The notes under the pieces are model-generated. The model did not search any database. It was not told where the DNA came from and worked only from the letters and a program-made list of their open reading frames with translations. The translations under genes were made by a program, and so were the position numbers. From an uncultured Buttiauxella sp. (GTDB taxonomy: Bacteria; Pseudomonadota; Gammaproteobacteria; Enterobacterales; Enterobacteriaceae), in assembly GCA_946480445.1 (NCBI GenBank), contig CAMLJN010000006.1, positions 123,738-187,737 of the forward strand: 64,000 bases of DNA, in the 5' to 3' direction. How positions within the stretch are numbered: the stretch's first letter is position 1; the number at the start of each line of letters is the position of its first letter. Positions 17,406 to 27,724 of this stretch are shown here, in pieces.

Positions 17406-18614
17406 ATGGCATTTTCCGATCAAACCCTCACGCCGTCAGCGGCGAAAAAGGCACGAACCTCCTTTGGTATTTTAGGGGCAATAAGTCTCTCGCACCTGCT
17501 AAACGACATGATTCAGTCGTTGATTCTGGCGCTCTATCCGCTATTGCAGGCGGAGTTTTCTTTAAGCTTTGTGCAGATAGGCCTGATAACGCTCACCTTT
17601 CAGCTAACATCATCCCTGTTCCAGCCGGTGGTCGGCTATCTGACCGATAAGCATCCGATGCCCTGGTCACTGCCGGTGGGGATGTGCTTTACGCTGTGCG
17701 GGCTGATTCTTCTGGCCATGGCTGGCAGTTTCCCTGCGGTGCTGCTGGCAGCCGCTCTGGTTGGCACCGGGTCGTCAATTTTCCATCCAGAGTCCTCACG
17801 CGTCGCTCGTATGGCTTCCGGCGGGCGTCACGGCCTTGCTCAATCAATCTTTCAGGTCGGCGGTAACTTTGGCAGCTCGCTGGGGCCGCTGCTGGCCGCG
17901 CTGATTATCGCCCCTTACGGCAAGGGCAACGTGGCCTGGTTCGTGCTGGCCGCGCTGCTGGCGATTGTGGTGCTGTTGCAGGTCAGCCGCTGGTATGCCG
18001 CGCAACATCGCATAGCGAAAGGGAAAGCGACAGCCGCCGTGGTTAACCCGCTGCCGCGTAATAAGGTGATACTGGCCGTCTCCGTTCTGCTGGTGCTGAT
18101 TTTCTCAAAATATTTCTATATGGCGAGCATCAGCAGCTATTACACCTTCTATCTGATGCACAAGTTTGGCCTGTCGGTACAGAACGCGCAGTTCCACCTG
18201 TTTGCTTTCCTGTTTGCCGTTGCGGCGGGGACGGTGATAGGCGGACCGGTAGGCGATAAAATTGGCCGTAAATATGTCATCTGGGGCTCAATCCTCGGCG
18301 TCGCTCCGTTTACGCTAATGTTGCCCTATGCAACCCTTGAATGGACGGGGATCCTGACGGTGATAATCGGCTTTATCCTTGCATCAGCCTTCTCTGCGAT
18401 CCTCGTTTACGCCCAGGAGCTGATGCCTGGACGTATCGGCATGGTTTCCGGACTGTTTTTCGGCTTTGCTTTTGGTATGGGAGGCCTCGGTGCCGCCGTG
18501 CTGGGCATGGTAGCCGACCATACCAGTATCGAATTGGTCTACAAAATATGTGCCTTCCTCCCTCTTCTTGGGATGTTGACCATATTCCTGCCTGATAACC
18601 GTCATAAAGCGTAA
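17406..18614 (+). CDS. fsr: fosmidomycin-resistance-type MFS efflux protein Fsr
   Basis: A 402-residue major-facilitator transporter, expected to have 12 membrane helices. The sequence from ARTSFGILGAISLSHLLND to the tail LPDNRHKA is nearly that of E. coli Fsr, which exports fosmidomycin; the natural substrate is unknown. Motif-A-like blocks are GYLTDK and GDKIGRKY. ATG 17406 is chosen over the GTG two codons before it (17400) because CAGG sits 5 bases upstream and E. coli begins similarly. The N-terminus (residues 1-15) is variable. A weak hairpin follows at 18621-18645. Confidence 0.93.
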   Translation: MAFSDQTLTPSAAKKARTSFGILGAISLSHLLNDMIQSLILALYPLLQAEFSLSFVQIGLITLTFQLTSSLFQPVVGYLTDKHPMPWSLPVGMCFTLCGLILLAMAGSFPAVLLAAALVGTGSSIFHPESSRVARMASGGRHGLAQSIFQVGGNFGSSLGPLLAALIIAPYGKGNVAWFVLAALLAIVVLLQVSRWYAAQHRIAKGKATAAVVNPLPRNKVILAVSVLLVLIFSKYFYMASISSYYTFYLMHKFGLSVQNAQFHLFAFLFAVAAGTVIGGPVGDKIGRKYVIWGSILGVAPFTLMLPYATLEWTGILTVIIGFILASAFSAILVYAQELMPGRIGMVSGLFFGFAFGMGGLGAAVLGMVADHTSIELVYKICAFLPLLGMLTIFLPDNRHKA

Positions 18615-18620
18615 TTTTAT

Positions 18621-18645
18621 CCGGCCAATGCGTTGCACTGGCCGG
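18621..18645 (+). terminator. hairpin downstream of fsr
   Basis: CCGGCCA and TGGCCGG form a 7-bp stem with an 11-base loop (TGC/GCA can extend it). The T run is poor (GTTCT), so it is a weak terminator or a REP-like unit. Confidence 0.45.
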
Positions 18646-18846
18646 GTTCTGCCCCCATATACTTCTGCATTCTCCATCACTTAAGTGGCTGAAACGCTAA
18701 TCAGCGTGTTTTTTTTGTCGAAATGCGCTTTTTATTCAATATTCAATCATTATTGATCCACGCCGACAGTGATATTGTCATAAACTTATGACGGGAATAT
18801 CAAAGTCCCCGCTGACCCTGGACCCAACATCACGAAAGGAGACGGA

Positions 18847-20523
18847 ATGCACCACGCTACACCGCTTATCACCACCATTGTGGGTGGCCTAGTTCTCGCT
18901 TTTTTATTTGGCATGATCGCCAACAAGCTGCGTATCTCGCCGCTGGTAGGCTATTTATTAGCTGGGGTTCTTGCAGGGCCTTTTACCCCGGGGTTTGTAG
19001 CGGATACTAAACTTGCCCCGGAGCTGGCGGAGTTAGGTGTTATTCTGCTGATGTTCGGCGTTGGGCTGCATTTTTCACTGAAGGATTTGATGGCGGTAAA
19101 GACCATCGCCATCCCCGGAGCGATCGCGCAGATAGCTGTAGCGACGTTACTGGGCATGGCGCTTTCAACATTGATGGGCTGGTCGATAATGACCGGCATC
19201 GTTTTTGGTCTTTGTCTTTCTACGGCCAGTACCGTGGTGCTACTGCGCGCGCTTGAGGAGAGACAGCTGATAGACAGCCAGAGAGGACAAATCGCGATTG
19301 GCTGGCTGATTGTTGAAGATCTGGTGATGGTGTTAACCCTGGTCTTGCTGCCAGCGGTCGCAGGCATGATGGAGAAGGGCAACGTCGGCCTGGCGTCGCT
19401 TTCGCTGGATATGGCGCTGACCATCGGTAAAGTGGTGGCCTTTATCGCCATTATGCTGGTTGTGGGTCGCCGCCTCGTCCCCTGGATCCTGGCCCGCAGC
19501 GCCGCTACGGGTTCACGCGAGCTGTTTACCCTTTCCGTTCTGGCGCTGGCGCTGGGTATCGCATTTGGCGCGGTTGAGCTGTTCGATGTGTCCTTCGCCC
19601 TGGGCGCTTTCTTCGCGGGTATGGTGTTAAACGAATCGGAGCTAAGCCACCGTGCCGCGCACGACACGCTGCCGCTGCGCGACGCCTTCGCCGTACTGTT
19701 CTTTGTTTCCGTCGGGATGCTGTTCGACCCGATGATCCTCATTCAGGAGCCGCTGGCGGTGCTGGGCACGCTGGCCATTATCGTCTTTGGTAAATCCGTG
19801 GCCGCCTTCGGTCTGGTGCGCCTGTTTGGCCACTCGCAGCGCACTGCCCTGACTATCGCGACCAGCCTCGCACAAATCGGCGAGTTCGCCTTTATTCTTG
19901 CGGGCCTCGGCATGGCGCTGAATCTGCTGCCGCAAACCGGCCAGAATCTGGTGCTGGCGGGCGCTATCCTGTCGATTATGCTCAACCCTATTCTGTTCGC
20001 CGTGCTTGAGCGCTATCTCTCCAAAACAGAGACGCTGGAAGAGCAGACCCTGGAAGAGGCTATTGAAGAAGAAAAACAAATCCCGGTGGATATCTGCAAT
20101 CACGCCCTGCTGATAGGGTTTGGCCGCGTCGGCAGCCTGCTGGGTGAGAAGCTGATGGCCCAGGGGATCCCACTGGTGGTCGTGGAAACCTCCCGCAGCC
20201 GCGTGGACGAACTGCGTGAACGCGGTGTACGCGCCGTGCTGGGCAATGCGGCTAACGAGGAAATCATGAATCTGGCGCATCTGGACTGCGCCCGCTGGCT
20301 GCTGCTCACCATTCCCAACGGCTACGAGGCTGGGGAAATCGTCGCCGCCGCGCGTGCGAAGTGCCCGAATATAGAAATCATTGCCCGTGCGCACTACGAC
20401 GACGAGGTAGATTATATAACCGAACGCGGGGCGAACCAGGTCGTGATGGGTGAAAGGGAGATTGCCAACACCATGATTGGACTGCTGGAGAAACCAGCGG
20501 ATCAGGAAGCGGTAACAGGCTAG
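18847..20523 (+). CDS. ybaL: KefB/KefC-type cation:proton antiporter YbaL
   Basis: A 558-residue CPA2-family antiporter. Membrane helices fill about residues 8-395; then a linker EEQTLEEAIEEEKQIP leads to a TrkA-N/RCK domain with the nucleotide-binding fingerprint GFGRVG (Gly424, Gly426, Gly429). Length and sequence agree with E. coli YbaL; its ion has not been defined there. ATG 18847 has AAGGAGA upstream. The upstream 232 bases hold the promoter. A strong terminator (20540-20570) ends the unit. Confidence 0.94.
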   Translation: MHHATPLITTIVGGLVLAFLFGMIANKLRISPLVGYLLAGVLAGPFTPGFVADTKLAPELAELGVILLMFGVGLHFSLKDLMAVKTIAIPGAIAQIAVATLLGMALSTLMGWSIMTGIVFGLCLSTASTVVLLRALEERQLIDSQRGQIAIGWLIVEDLVMVLTLVLLPAVAGMMEKGNVGLASLSLDMALTIGKVVAFIAIMLVVGRRLVPWILARSAATGSRELFTLSVLALALGIAFGAVELFDVSFALGAFFAGMVLNESELSHRAAHDTLPLRDAFAVLFFVSVGMLFDPMILIQEPLAVLGTLAIIVFGKSVAAFGLVRLFGHSQRTALTIATSLAQIGEFAFILAGLGMALNLLPQTGQNLVLAGAILSIMLNPILFAVLERYLSKTETLEEQTLEEAIEEEKQIPVDICNHALLIGFGRVGSLLGEKLMAQGIPLVVVETSRSRVDELRERGVRAVLGNAANEEIMNLAHLDCARWLLLTIPNGYEAGEIVAAARAKCPNIEIIARAHYDDEVDYITERGANQVVMGEREIANTMIGLLEKPADQEAVTG

Positions 20524-20539
20524 TCTGCCGCCCTTACCA

Positions 20540-20570
20540 CGCCCCTCTCCCCAAGGGAGAGGGGCGTTTT
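20540..20570 (+). terminator. rho-independent terminator of ybaL
   Basis: CGCCCCTCTCCC and GGGAGAGGGGCG form a 12-bp stem with a 3-base loop, followed by TTTT. It touches the end of the convergent gsk. Confidence 0.9.
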
Positions 20571-20572
20571 AC

Positions 20573-21877
20573 TTAACGATCCCAGTAAGACTCTTCAAGG
20601 CTATCTTCACGCTCAGGCAAACCACGCGTCAGGCGCGGAGAATGCTGATTCAGCACCTGGTAGCTCACGCGATTCGCATACTTACACACCTGTGCCAGAG
20701 ACGAATAGGTCAGCCAGGTGAACTGGTGCTTGCTGGAATTTGGCACATTGGAGCGGTGATAGTTATTCGCGGTGATATCATGCAGCAAGGCGGCTAATGC
20801 CCCGTCACCTGCGCCGTTAGTGTTCATGATTTTCTCCGGGCCGCCCATATAAGGGGCAATATGGGAGAAAATACGCCGCGGCTGCTGGCAGTCTTTATGG
20901 CGCATGGCGCGGCTGAATTCGTACTGGTTAAATTCGGCAATCGCCCCCGGCAGCAGCGGATGCTGAGTCGTGCGTTTCGCCGATTCTTCGGTAAAGCCCG
21001 CCATATACAGACCCACCGGCCCGGCGGTGCACAGCACTAAATCAACCCAGTCCAGCGCCTTGTCTGAGGCAAGCAGCGGATCGCTTTCGCCGGTCAGGGC
21101 TTCGCCCTCTTCTTCATTCATTGCCAGGATGGAAACGTGTTCTTTGAGAAACGCCTGCCACCACTGCGGGTTTTCAGCAATCACGTATTTTGTGCCCAGC
21201 GTCAGTACCACCGGGACATTATATTTTTTGGCGTAGGCGATAGCCTGCATGGTGGCGTCAGGCATAGGTTCGCCCGGTTTGCAGCGGACCAGGTAAGAGG
21301 TGAGCACCAGCGCGGAGGCGCCAGCAATCACTTCTTCAGGAATACTCTCGGCGCGCAGCTGGTTCATATGCCCCGGGCTGATAGCGAAGGTACGTTCGCC
21401 CTGCTCACCAATCAGCGTAAAGCAGCGGCCAATCGCCCCGTCCACGCCCTGTAAATAGTTAAGATCGGTGCGGCTGGACGTATTACACAGATAGCGATAG
21501 GCATAGCTGCCAATTTCTATATTGCTGCACATCACGCCGAGCAATACCGAGCGATCGTCTGCCAGCACGGAATAGTTGTGCATCGTGTTGCCAATGGTGC
21601 CGCCAGCAAACTGATGGGTAATGAGATTCTTTTGTACCAGCTCCCGATAGAGCGCCTCTGCGACGTCATCGTCGATAACCAGAGAGTGCCCGAAGCTTAG
21701 CCCGTAACGCTGAACAAATTCGTCGTCAACTTTGGCCTCAATATCCACCAGCGTCTGGTCGATACCAACAATCCAGGAAGTCCCCGTTTCGTTTTCAGGC
21801 TGAACCTGCTGCAAAAGCGGATCGCGGGCGCTTACGGGAAAATAGTGTTTGGACTTGCGTTTACCGGGAAATTTCAT
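20573..21877 (-). CDS. gsk: inosine-guanosine kinase
   Basis: Gsk phosphorylates inosine and guanosine in purine salvage. The 434-residue protein is a PfkB/ribokinase-family enzyme equal in length to E. coli Gsk. It has the substrate-side block GGTIGNTMHNYSVL, the mid-protein VLTLGTKYV segment, and the catalytic NGAGDG motif at residues 354-359 (Asp358 as base). ATG 21877 starts MKFPGKRKSKHYF. It lies downstream of hemH on the same strand with a 62-base gap; E. coli has aes between them, absent here. Confidence 0.95.
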   Translation of the reverse strand: MKFPGKRKSKHYFPVSARDPLLQQVQPENETGTSWIVGIDQTLVDIEAKVDDEFVQRYGLSFGHSLVIDDDVAEALYRELVQKNLITHQFAGGTIGNTMHNYSVLADDRSVLLGVMCSNIEIGSYAYRYLCNTSSRTDLNYLQGVDGAIGRCFTLIGEQGERTFAISPGHMNQLRAESIPEEVIAGASALVLTSYLVRCKPGEPMPDATMQAIAYAKKYNVPVVLTLGTKYVIAENPQWWQAFLKEHVSILAMNEEEGEALTGESDPLLASDKALDWVDLVLCTAGPVGLYMAGFTEESAKRTTQHPLLPGAIAEFNQYEFSRAMRHKDCQQPRRIFSHIAPYMGGPEKIMNTNGAGDGALAALLHDITANNYHRSNVPNSSKHQFTWLTYSSLAQVCKYANRVSYQVLNQHSPRLTRGLPEREDSLEESYWDR

Positions 21878-21901
21878 GATGTCGTTGGATGTGGCTAATC
21901 A

Positions 21902-21929
21902 GGCCGCGAATGGTAGCACATTCACGGCC
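21902..21929 (-). terminator. hairpin between hemH and gsk
   Basis: GGCCGxGAATG and CATTCxCGGCC arms pair with one mismatch and a 6-base loop, directly after the hemH stop. No T run follows on the minus side, so it may be leaky and let hemH transcripts reach gsk. Confidence 0.45.
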
Positions 21930-21939
21930 TTTCACGCGA

Positions 21940-22902
21940 TTAGCGATAGCGCTCGATAAGGCTCTGCATCATGGCAATATGGGCGGGATCGTCATTAAGT
22001 GCAGGAATATATTCATACTTCGTGCCGCCCGCTTCGATGAAGACTTCGCGGTTCTGGACCGCCATTTCCTCAAGCGTCTCAAGGCAGTCGGCAGAAAAAC
22101 CGGGGCACATAACCTGGATATGCTTCACTCCTTTCTCCGCCAGCATTTTCAGCGTTTCATCCGTATAAGGCATCAGCCACGGCTCACGTCCGAAGCGCGA
22201 CTGGTAGGTCATCATGACCTTTTCCGGCGGCAGCTCGAGCGCGGACAGCAGCTCACGCGTGGTATCCCGGCAGCGCTGGGGATAATCGTCGCCTTCGTTA
22301 GCATAGCGCTGCGGAATGCCGTGGTAAGAGAGCAGCAAAACATCCGGCTCGCCATGCACGGCAAAAGACCTTTTCACCGAGTCCGCCAGCGCGTTGATAT
22401 AGGCGGAGTCCTCGGCGTAATCACGTATCAGCGTGATGGATGGCAGGGAACGATAGCCAGCAAAAATACGCCCCAGCTCATCCCAAACGGCCGCGACGGT
22501 TGAACAGGAGAACTGCGGGTAAAGCGGCAGCACGACAATATGGTCGACATTGTGCGCCAGCAGTTCGTCCACCGCGCTTTTTAGCGAAGGATTGCCATAA
22601 CTCATTCCCAGTACGACAGGCGTGCCGGGTAGCTGAGCGGCCAGCGCCTGCTGTTGACGGCGGCTGTAGACCATCAGCGGAGAGCCTTCCTCCATCCACA
22701 CGGAAGCATAGAGCTTTGCCACGCGGGGGGCACGTATCGGCAGGATCACTCCGCGCAGCAGAGGCCACCAGAGTAAACGCGGCGTATCCACCACGCGTTT
22801 ATCGCTCAAAAACTGGCGCAGGTAGCGTTTTACCGCCGCCGGAGTCGGTGCATCAGGCGTCCCAAGATTCGCCAGTAAAACGCCTATTTTTTCCTGACTC
22901 AT
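21940..22902 (-). CDS. hemH: ferrochelatase
   Basis: HemH inserts ferrous iron into protoporphyrin IX, the last step of heme synthesis. The 320-residue protein equals E. coli HemH in length. The catalytic histidine is His194 in [10 protein letters not shown]; the acidic block [14 protein letters not shown] is intact. The [14 protein letters not shown]-terminus and the SPLMVYS motif are typical. It is a membrane-associated cytoplasmic enzyme. It follows adk on the same strand, separated by an adk terminator (22993-23020). Confidence 0.96.
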   Translation of the reverse strand: MSQEKIGVLLANLGTPDAPTPAAVKRYLRQFLSDKRVVDTPRLLWWPLLRGVILPIRAPRVAKLYASVWMEEGSPLMVYSRRQQQALAAQLPGTPVVLGMSYGNPSLKSAVDELLAHNVDHIVVLPLYPQFSCSTVAAVWDELGRIFAGYRSLPSITLIRDYAEDSAYINALADSVKRSFAVHGEPDVLLLSYHGIPQRYANEGDDYPQRCRDTTRELLSALELPPEKVMMTYQSRFGREPWLMPYTDETLKMLAEKGVKHIQVMCPGFSADCLETLEEMAVQNREVFIEAGGTKYEYIPALNDDPAHIAMMQSLIERYR

Positions 22903-22992
22903 TACCCCTCCTTATCAACAAATTACTGATAAGTGTATCGTAAAAGCCCGCAGGAGAAACCGATAACAGCGAAAGGGCATTATGCAGACAAA

Positions 22993-23020
22993 AAAATACC
23001 AGGGCATGCCCTGGTATTTT
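22993..23020 (-). terminator. terminator of adk
   Basis: A perfect palindrome AAAATACCAGGGC/GCCCTGGTATTTT directly downstream of adk; on the minus strand it ends in a run of about seven T (through 22990). Confidence 0.9.
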
Positions 23021-23035
23021 CGCTCAGGCTTAAGA

Positions 23036-23710
<675 letters not shown>

Positions 23711-23740
23711 CTATTTCAATCTGAGGCGATGACCTTACCA

Positions 23741-23867
23741 TTAAAGGCGGCTTCATCTCAAGAAAGCGAGGGGGTAAGGCGGGTTCTGTTCCTCAAGTCC
23801 ACCGGGCCGCTCGGGCAGCTTTCCACGTCATCTGTACCCAGAATCGGTTCAGCTAAACCGCCTTTTA
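23741..23867. repeat. 127-base G+C-rich segment with inverted ends
   Basis: TTAAAGGCGG (23741-23750) and CCGCCTTTTA (23858-23867) are near-perfect inverted copies bounding a G+C-rich stretch in an otherwise A+T-rich gap between adk and the DUF2975 gene. It could be a small mobile element (MITE-like) or a folded RNA. On the minus strand it is open for about 40 codons without a plausible start. I do not recognise it. Confidence 0.4.
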
Positions 23868-23988
23868 TGTCTGCAGTGCCAGACTATTCCGAGATTAATT
23901 TGCACAAAACGATAAAAAATTATTGTCTCGCGATGATTTTTACTGCCATAATCGCCGTGAAATCTTATTTTGTTAAGGACAACCCTCC

Positions 23989-24576
23989 ATGAAATCGCGG
24001 ACCAACACGCCAAAGCAGCACTCTCTGATTCGTCTCAGCTATGTCGGTAAGAGCACGGCAATACTCGCCCTCGGGTTGGGCCTCGCCTATACCCTCGGGG
24101 AACTCTATATGTGGTTTCGCCACAGTTCCGTGATGCTTCAGGGTATTTTGCAGGCGCTTTCTGAAAGCCAGCCGCTGCTGGCGGATCCGGCTTTCCAGCT
24201 CTCAAATAGCGCTATCGTATTGCTGTTTATGCTGAGTTTTTTCCCCACGCTCATCTCGTCGCTGGTTTGGTTTCTGACCAGCCTGTTTTTCCTTCGCCTG
24301 TCCAGAAACGAGCTGTGGACCACCCGGAACTTTAAGCTTCTGTGGGCTGCGGGTATAATGAATATCCTCGGCCCTTTTCTCTACCAATTGAGCTGGACAT
24401 GCCAGAGCCTCGCGGTTTCACTGGATTTACCGCCAGGAGAAAGGATCTTTGTTTTTTCCTTCGGGCTGTCCACCAATAGCGTGTATGAAATAGTCGTCGG
24501 GTTCATTCTTTGCGCATTCGCCTGGATGATACGTGAATCGACCAAAATTCATGAAGAGAATGCGCTTTATATATAA
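23989..24576 (+). CDS. DUF2975-type membrane protein
   Basis: A 195-residue integral membrane protein with four hydrophobic segments (about residues 22-42, 72-102, 115-140 and 160-182). Layout and the N/C-terminal pattern fit the DUF2975 family, which is typically encoded next to a small YozG-like XRE regulator, as here. The function is unknown; such pairs are suspected of membrane or stress signalling. ATG 23989 has AAGGA 9 bases upstream. The downstream XRE gene begins 10 bases after its stop and the stop overlaps that gene's ribosome site, so the two are co-transcribed. Confidence 0.75.
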   Translation: MKSRTNTPKQHSLIRLSYVGKSTAILALGLGLAYTLGELYMWFRHSSVMLQGILQALSESQPLLADPAFQLSNSAIVLLFMLSFFPTLISSLVWFLTSLFFLRLSRNELWTTRNFKLLWAAGIMNILGPFLYQLSWTCQSLAVSLDLPPGERIFVFSFGLSTNSVYEIVVGFILCAFAWMIRESTKIHEENALYI

Positions 24577-24585
24577 GGTTTATAT

Positions 24586-24801
24586 GTGGCAATTATAATT
24601 ACGCTTGATGTCATGATGGCCAAAAGGAAAATCCGTTCAAAGGAGCTTGCCGCAGCGATCGGCATTACTGAAGCCAATTTGTCATTAATGAAAAATGGCA
24701 AAATTAAGGGCATTAAGCTTGATACGGTCGAACGCCTTTGCAAGGCGCTGGACTGCCAACCCGGAGATCTGTTTTGCTATGAGGAAGAGCACCTGCCATG
24801 A
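24586..24801 (+). CDS. small XRE/Cro-type regulator (YozG-like)
   Basis: A 71-residue single-domain helix-turn-helix protein. The pattern LDVMMAKRKIRSKELAAAIG, then ITEANLSLMKNGKIKGIKLDTV and ALDCQPGDLFCY is the YozG/XRE type. The GTG at 24586 is chosen because the family begins with the hydrophobic strand MxIxITLDVM and AAGG lies just upstream. It probably regulates the operon it sits in. Its TGA overlaps the ATG of the next gene (ATGA at 24798-24801), so translation is coupled. Confidence 0.82.
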   Translation: MAIIITLDVMMAKRKIRSKELAAAIGITEANLSLMKNGKIKGIKLDTVERLCKALDCQPGDLFCYEEEHLP

Positions 24802-25148
24802 ATAAGACCTTTGCCACTCTCGTTTGTTGTTTGCTGCTAAGCGGCTGTGCGTCGCAGTGGGTAAAGACCCGCAGTAACGCGCAGGAGTATACCTCCGCTC
24901 GCGCAGCCTGTGAGACGCAGGCCCAGCAAACATTCCCGGTGAGAAATGAGGTTGCGCAGCGCACTAAGTACACAACTTACTACGAGGCCTGTACGAAGAA
25001 AGATGATTGTGATGGCGAGAAAACCCGGGCTGTGAAAAAGCCGGAGATCGAAAGCTATGTGATGGATGTAAACAGCGAAAGCCGGGAGCGATTATTTACT
25101 CAGTGCATGGCGCAAAAAGGCTGGGAAAGCAAACTTCAGTGGCCTTAA
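24798..25148 (+). CDS. small lipoprotein of the DUF2975 operon
   Basis: A 116-residue protein with a lipoprotein signal ending LLLSGC (lipidated Cys17), followed by Ala-Ser, so outer-membrane sorting is likely. The mature part has several cysteines (CETQAQ, YYEACTKKDDC, FTQCM) that may form disulfides. I do not recognise a named family. It is the third gene of a tight operon (4-base overlap with the XRE gene). A 9-bp hairpin (25162-25183) follows. Confidence 0.7.
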   Translation: MNKTFATLVCCLLLSGCASQWVKTRSNAQEYTSARAACETQAQQTFPVRNEVAQRTKYTTYYEACTKKDDCDGEKTRAVKKPEIESYVMDVNSESRERLFTQCMAQKGWESKLQWP

Positions 25149-25161
25149 TGTACTGAACCCT

Positions 25162-25183
25162 GCGTAAGGCGCCCGCCTTACGC
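25162..25183 (+). terminator. hairpin after the lipoprotein gene
   Basis: GCGTAAGGC and GCCTTACGC form a perfect 9-bp stem with loop GCCC. A T-rich stretch begins only about 15 bases later, so termination is uncertain. Confidence 0.45.
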
Positions 25184-25307
25184 TAATCCGATAACATCAT
25201 TTTTTATACCCTTTTTCTCGGGCAGCTCCCCCTGCCCGAAATACGTGAGCAAAAGTATTTCCGAAAAACCGGAAAGGATGGTTAATTGTTATTTACGGAG
25301 AAATATC

Positions 25308-25616
25308 ATGCCTGAATTATTCACATTAATGACCTTGCTACGCCACCTGGTAAAAAGCATTATTGCAATTACGCTGCTCTCTAACCCGCTGCTGGCAGCC
25401 GACAAGCTTATTACAGAATATGATGATTCACCTTTTTCTTTCCAGCAGGATAAAGTCTGCTACGGTAAGGTTTGCCTGGAATCAAATAAGGATAAGAAAA
25501 TGCCGGATATGTTTACGAAACCGGACAGGTTGAGCCAACGAGAGCGAACCGATACATGGTCTACTTTTGATTTTGACCATTCAGGAAACGGCATTAGCCT
25601 AAATATCGGTTTTTAG
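25308..25616 (+). CDS. small exported protein, unknown
   Basis: A 102-residue protein with a probable signal peptide (MPELFTLMTLLRHLVKSII...LLA, about 30 residues). The mature part is polar with two cysteines (VCYGKVC). I do not recognise it. ATG 25308 is preferred over an in-frame GTG 21 codons upstream because GGAG lies 7 bases before it and the signal peptide starts there. It has its own ribosome site and a 159-base leader, so it is probably a separate unit from the lipoprotein operon. Being single and short, it is less certain than its neighbours. Confidence 0.55.
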   Translation: MPELFTLMTLLRHLVKSIIAITLLSNPLLAADKLITEYDDSPFSFQQDKVCYGKVCLESNKDKKMPDMFTKPDRLSQRERTDTWSTFDFDHSGNGISLNIGF

Positions 25617-25706
25617 ACTGAGAGTCCCCCTCATCCTCTTGCTGGACAAGCAGAGATAACAAAACCCAACACCAGAAAACTCAGCTAATCGCGTTTCGAT
25701 AACCAA

Positions 25707-25738
25707 TCAAAAGGGAGGAAAAACATTTTTCCTCCCTT
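25707..25738 (-). terminator. terminator of htpG
   Basis: AAGGGAGGAAAAA and TTTTTCCTCCCTT (25711-25738) form a long stem; on the minus strand it is followed by TTTTG. It ends the htpG transcript. Confidence 0.85.
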
Positions 25739-25793
25739 GTCAGCAATCACCCACCTGCGCTTGCAGATGGTTTTATTGGCTTATCGACCTAAC

Positions 25794-27668
25794 TCAGGAA
25801 ACCAGCAGCTGGTTCATACGGCGGATAAACTGGTTTGGATCCTCCAGCGTACCGCGCTCTGCCAGCAGAGCCTGATCGAGCAATAGCTCAACCCACTCGC
25901 CAAACTGTGCTTCGTCCTGCGTATCGGCAGCGCGCTTCACCAGACCATGATCCGGATTCAGCTCGAAGATGTACTTCACTTCCGGCACGGCCTGGCCCGC
26001 TGCGGCAAACAGTTTCGCCATCTGGGTGCTCATGTCGTTGCTGTCGGTGGTGACAATCGCCGGAGTATCGGTCAGACGGTGCGTCAGGCGAACTTCTTTC
26101 ACGCGATCGCCCAGCAGGGTCTTAACGCGATCCACAAATGGCTCCAGCGCTTTTTCAGCTTCTTTCGCTTCTGCGGTTTCTTCGTCGGCCAGTTTTTCCA
26201 GCGATTCGTCGGTTTTGCTCACGGACTGGAAGGCTTTGCCGTCGAACTCGGTCAGGTAGCTCATCATCCACTCGTCGATGCGGTCAGAAAGCAGCAGCAC
26301 TTCGATGCCTTTCTTGCGCAGCAGTTCCAGATGCGGGCTGCTCTTCGCCGCCGCGTAGCTGTCTGCGGTGATGTAGTAGATCTTCTCCTGCCCTTCTTTC
26401 ATGCGGGACACATACTCTTCCAGCGATACGGTTTGTGCGGAGGAGTCGGTATGGGTGCTCGCAAAGCGCAGCAGCTTAGCAATAGCTTCCTGGTTGGCGC
26501 TGTCTTCCGCCGGGCCTTCTTTGAGTACGAGGCCGAAGTTTTTCCAGAAGGTCTGGTATTTTTCGCCGTCGTCTTTTGCCAGTTTCTCCAGCATTTGCAG
26601 CACGCGTTTGGTCAGCGCGCTACGCAGGTTCTGCGTCACACGGCTGTCCTGCAGAATTTCACGGGAGACGTTCAGCGGCAGATCGTTGGAATCTATCAGG
26701 CCGCGCACAAAACGCAGGTAGTTCGGCATGAACTGCTCGGCGTCGTCCATGATAAACACGCGCTGCACGTACAGCTTCAGCCCGTGCTTGTGATCGCGGT
26801 TCCACATGTCCCACGGCGCCTGAGAAGGGATATACAGCAGGCTGGTGTATTCCTGCTTACCTTCCACGCGGTTGTGGCTCCAGGCCAGCGGGTCGGTAAA
26901 GTCGTGGGCGATATGCTTGTAGAACTCGTTGTATTCTTCGTCTTTGACATCAGACTTGCTGCGCGTCCACAGCGCCTGGGCTTTGTTGATTTTTTCCCAG
27001 CCGAGGAGGGTTTCACCGTCTTTTTCTTCGCGAGTTTCGATCTCAACCGGCAGCGCGATGTGATCGGAATACTTGCCGATGATAGAACGCACGCGCCAGT
27101 CGTCGAGGAACTCGTCTTCGCCTTCACGCAAGTGCAGAGTGATTTCAGTCCCGCGATCGGCCTTGGTGATGTCCGCTACGGTGTATTCGCCTGCGCCTTC
27201 TGATTCCCAGAACACGCCTTCATCGGCAGACGCGCCTGCTGCGCGAGTGCGCACGGTCACTTTATCTGCCACGATAAACGCGGAGTAGAAGCCTACCCCG
27301 AACTGGCCGATAAGCTGGCTGTCTTTCGCCTGGTCAGATCCCATGGATTCGAGGAACGCTTTGGTACCGGACTTGGCAATGGTCCCTAAATGATCGATGG
27401 CTTCATCGCGTGTCATACCGATACCGTTATCGGCGATGGTCAGCGTACGCTTTTCTTTATCAAAAGAGACGCGCACGCGCAGTTCGCCGTCACCCTCGTA
27501 CAGATCGGCCTGAGACAGCGCGCGAAAACGCAGCTTATCCGCCGCATCGGAGGCGTTGGAGATCAGTTCACGCAGGAATATTTCTTTATTTGAATAGAGA
27601 GAATGGATCATCAGGTGCAGAAGCTGTTTCACTTCAGACTGGAAGCCACGGGTCTCTTGTCCTTTCAT
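25794..27668 (-). CDS. htpG: Hsp90-family chaperone HtpG
   Basis: HtpG is the bacterial Hsp90 chaperone. The 624-residue protein matches E. coli HtpG throughout: the N-terminal GHKL ATPase with [20 protein letters not shown] and [11 protein letters not shown]; the middle domain with [11 protein letters not shown]; and the C-terminal dimerisation domain ending MNQLLVS. ATG 27668 ([10 protein letters not shown]) follows the E. coli convention; an ATG two codons earlier (27674) has GAGG 5 bases upstream and may be the true start. A sigma-32 promoter lies at 27725-27753. Confidence 0.97.
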   Translation of the reverse strand: MKGQETRGFQSEVKQLLHLMIHSLYSNKEIFLRELISNASDAADKLRFRALSQADLYEGDGELRVRVSFDKEKRTLTIADNGIGMTRDEAIDHLGTIAKSGTKAFLESMGSDQAKDSQLIGQFGVGFYSAFIVADKVTVRTRAAGASADEGVFWESEGAGEYTVADITKADRGTEITLHLREGEDEFLDDWRVRSIIGKYSDHIALPVEIETREEKDGETLLGWEKINKAQALWTRSKSDVKDEEYNEFYKHIAHDFTDPLAWSHNRVEGKQEYTSLLYIPSQAPWDMWNRDHKHGLKLYVQRVFIMDDAEQFMPNYLRFVRGLIDSNDLPLNVSREILQDSRVTQNLRSALTKRVLQMLEKLAKDDGEKYQTFWKNFGLVLKEGPAEDSANQEAIAKLLRFASTHTDSSAQTVSLEEYVSRMKEGQEKIYYITADSYAAAKSSPHLELLRKKGIEVLLLSDRIDEWMMSYLTEFDGKAFQSVSKTDESLEKLADEETAEAKEAEKALEPFVDRVKTLLGDRVKEVRLTHRLTDTPAIVTTDSNDMSTQMAKLFAAAGQAVPEVKYIFELNPDHGLVKRAADTQDEAQFGEWVELLLDQALLAERGTLEDPNQFIRRMNQLLVS

Positions 27669-27724
27669 GGTCATTGATACCTCAACAAAATCAAAATACG
27701 TAGGTGATGAAAACGTTGAGGGAG

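Noticed and set aside
23760..23870. Resemblance of the G+C-rich segment to antisense RNase P RNA (TAAGGCGGGTTCTGT)
   Set aside because: Only about 14 bases match the rnpB 3' end and the rest does not follow the RNase P consensus.
25947..27203. Plus-strand frame of 418 codons inside htpG
   Set aside because: It lies wholly antisense to HtpG, whose sequence is near-identical to E. coli; shadow frame.
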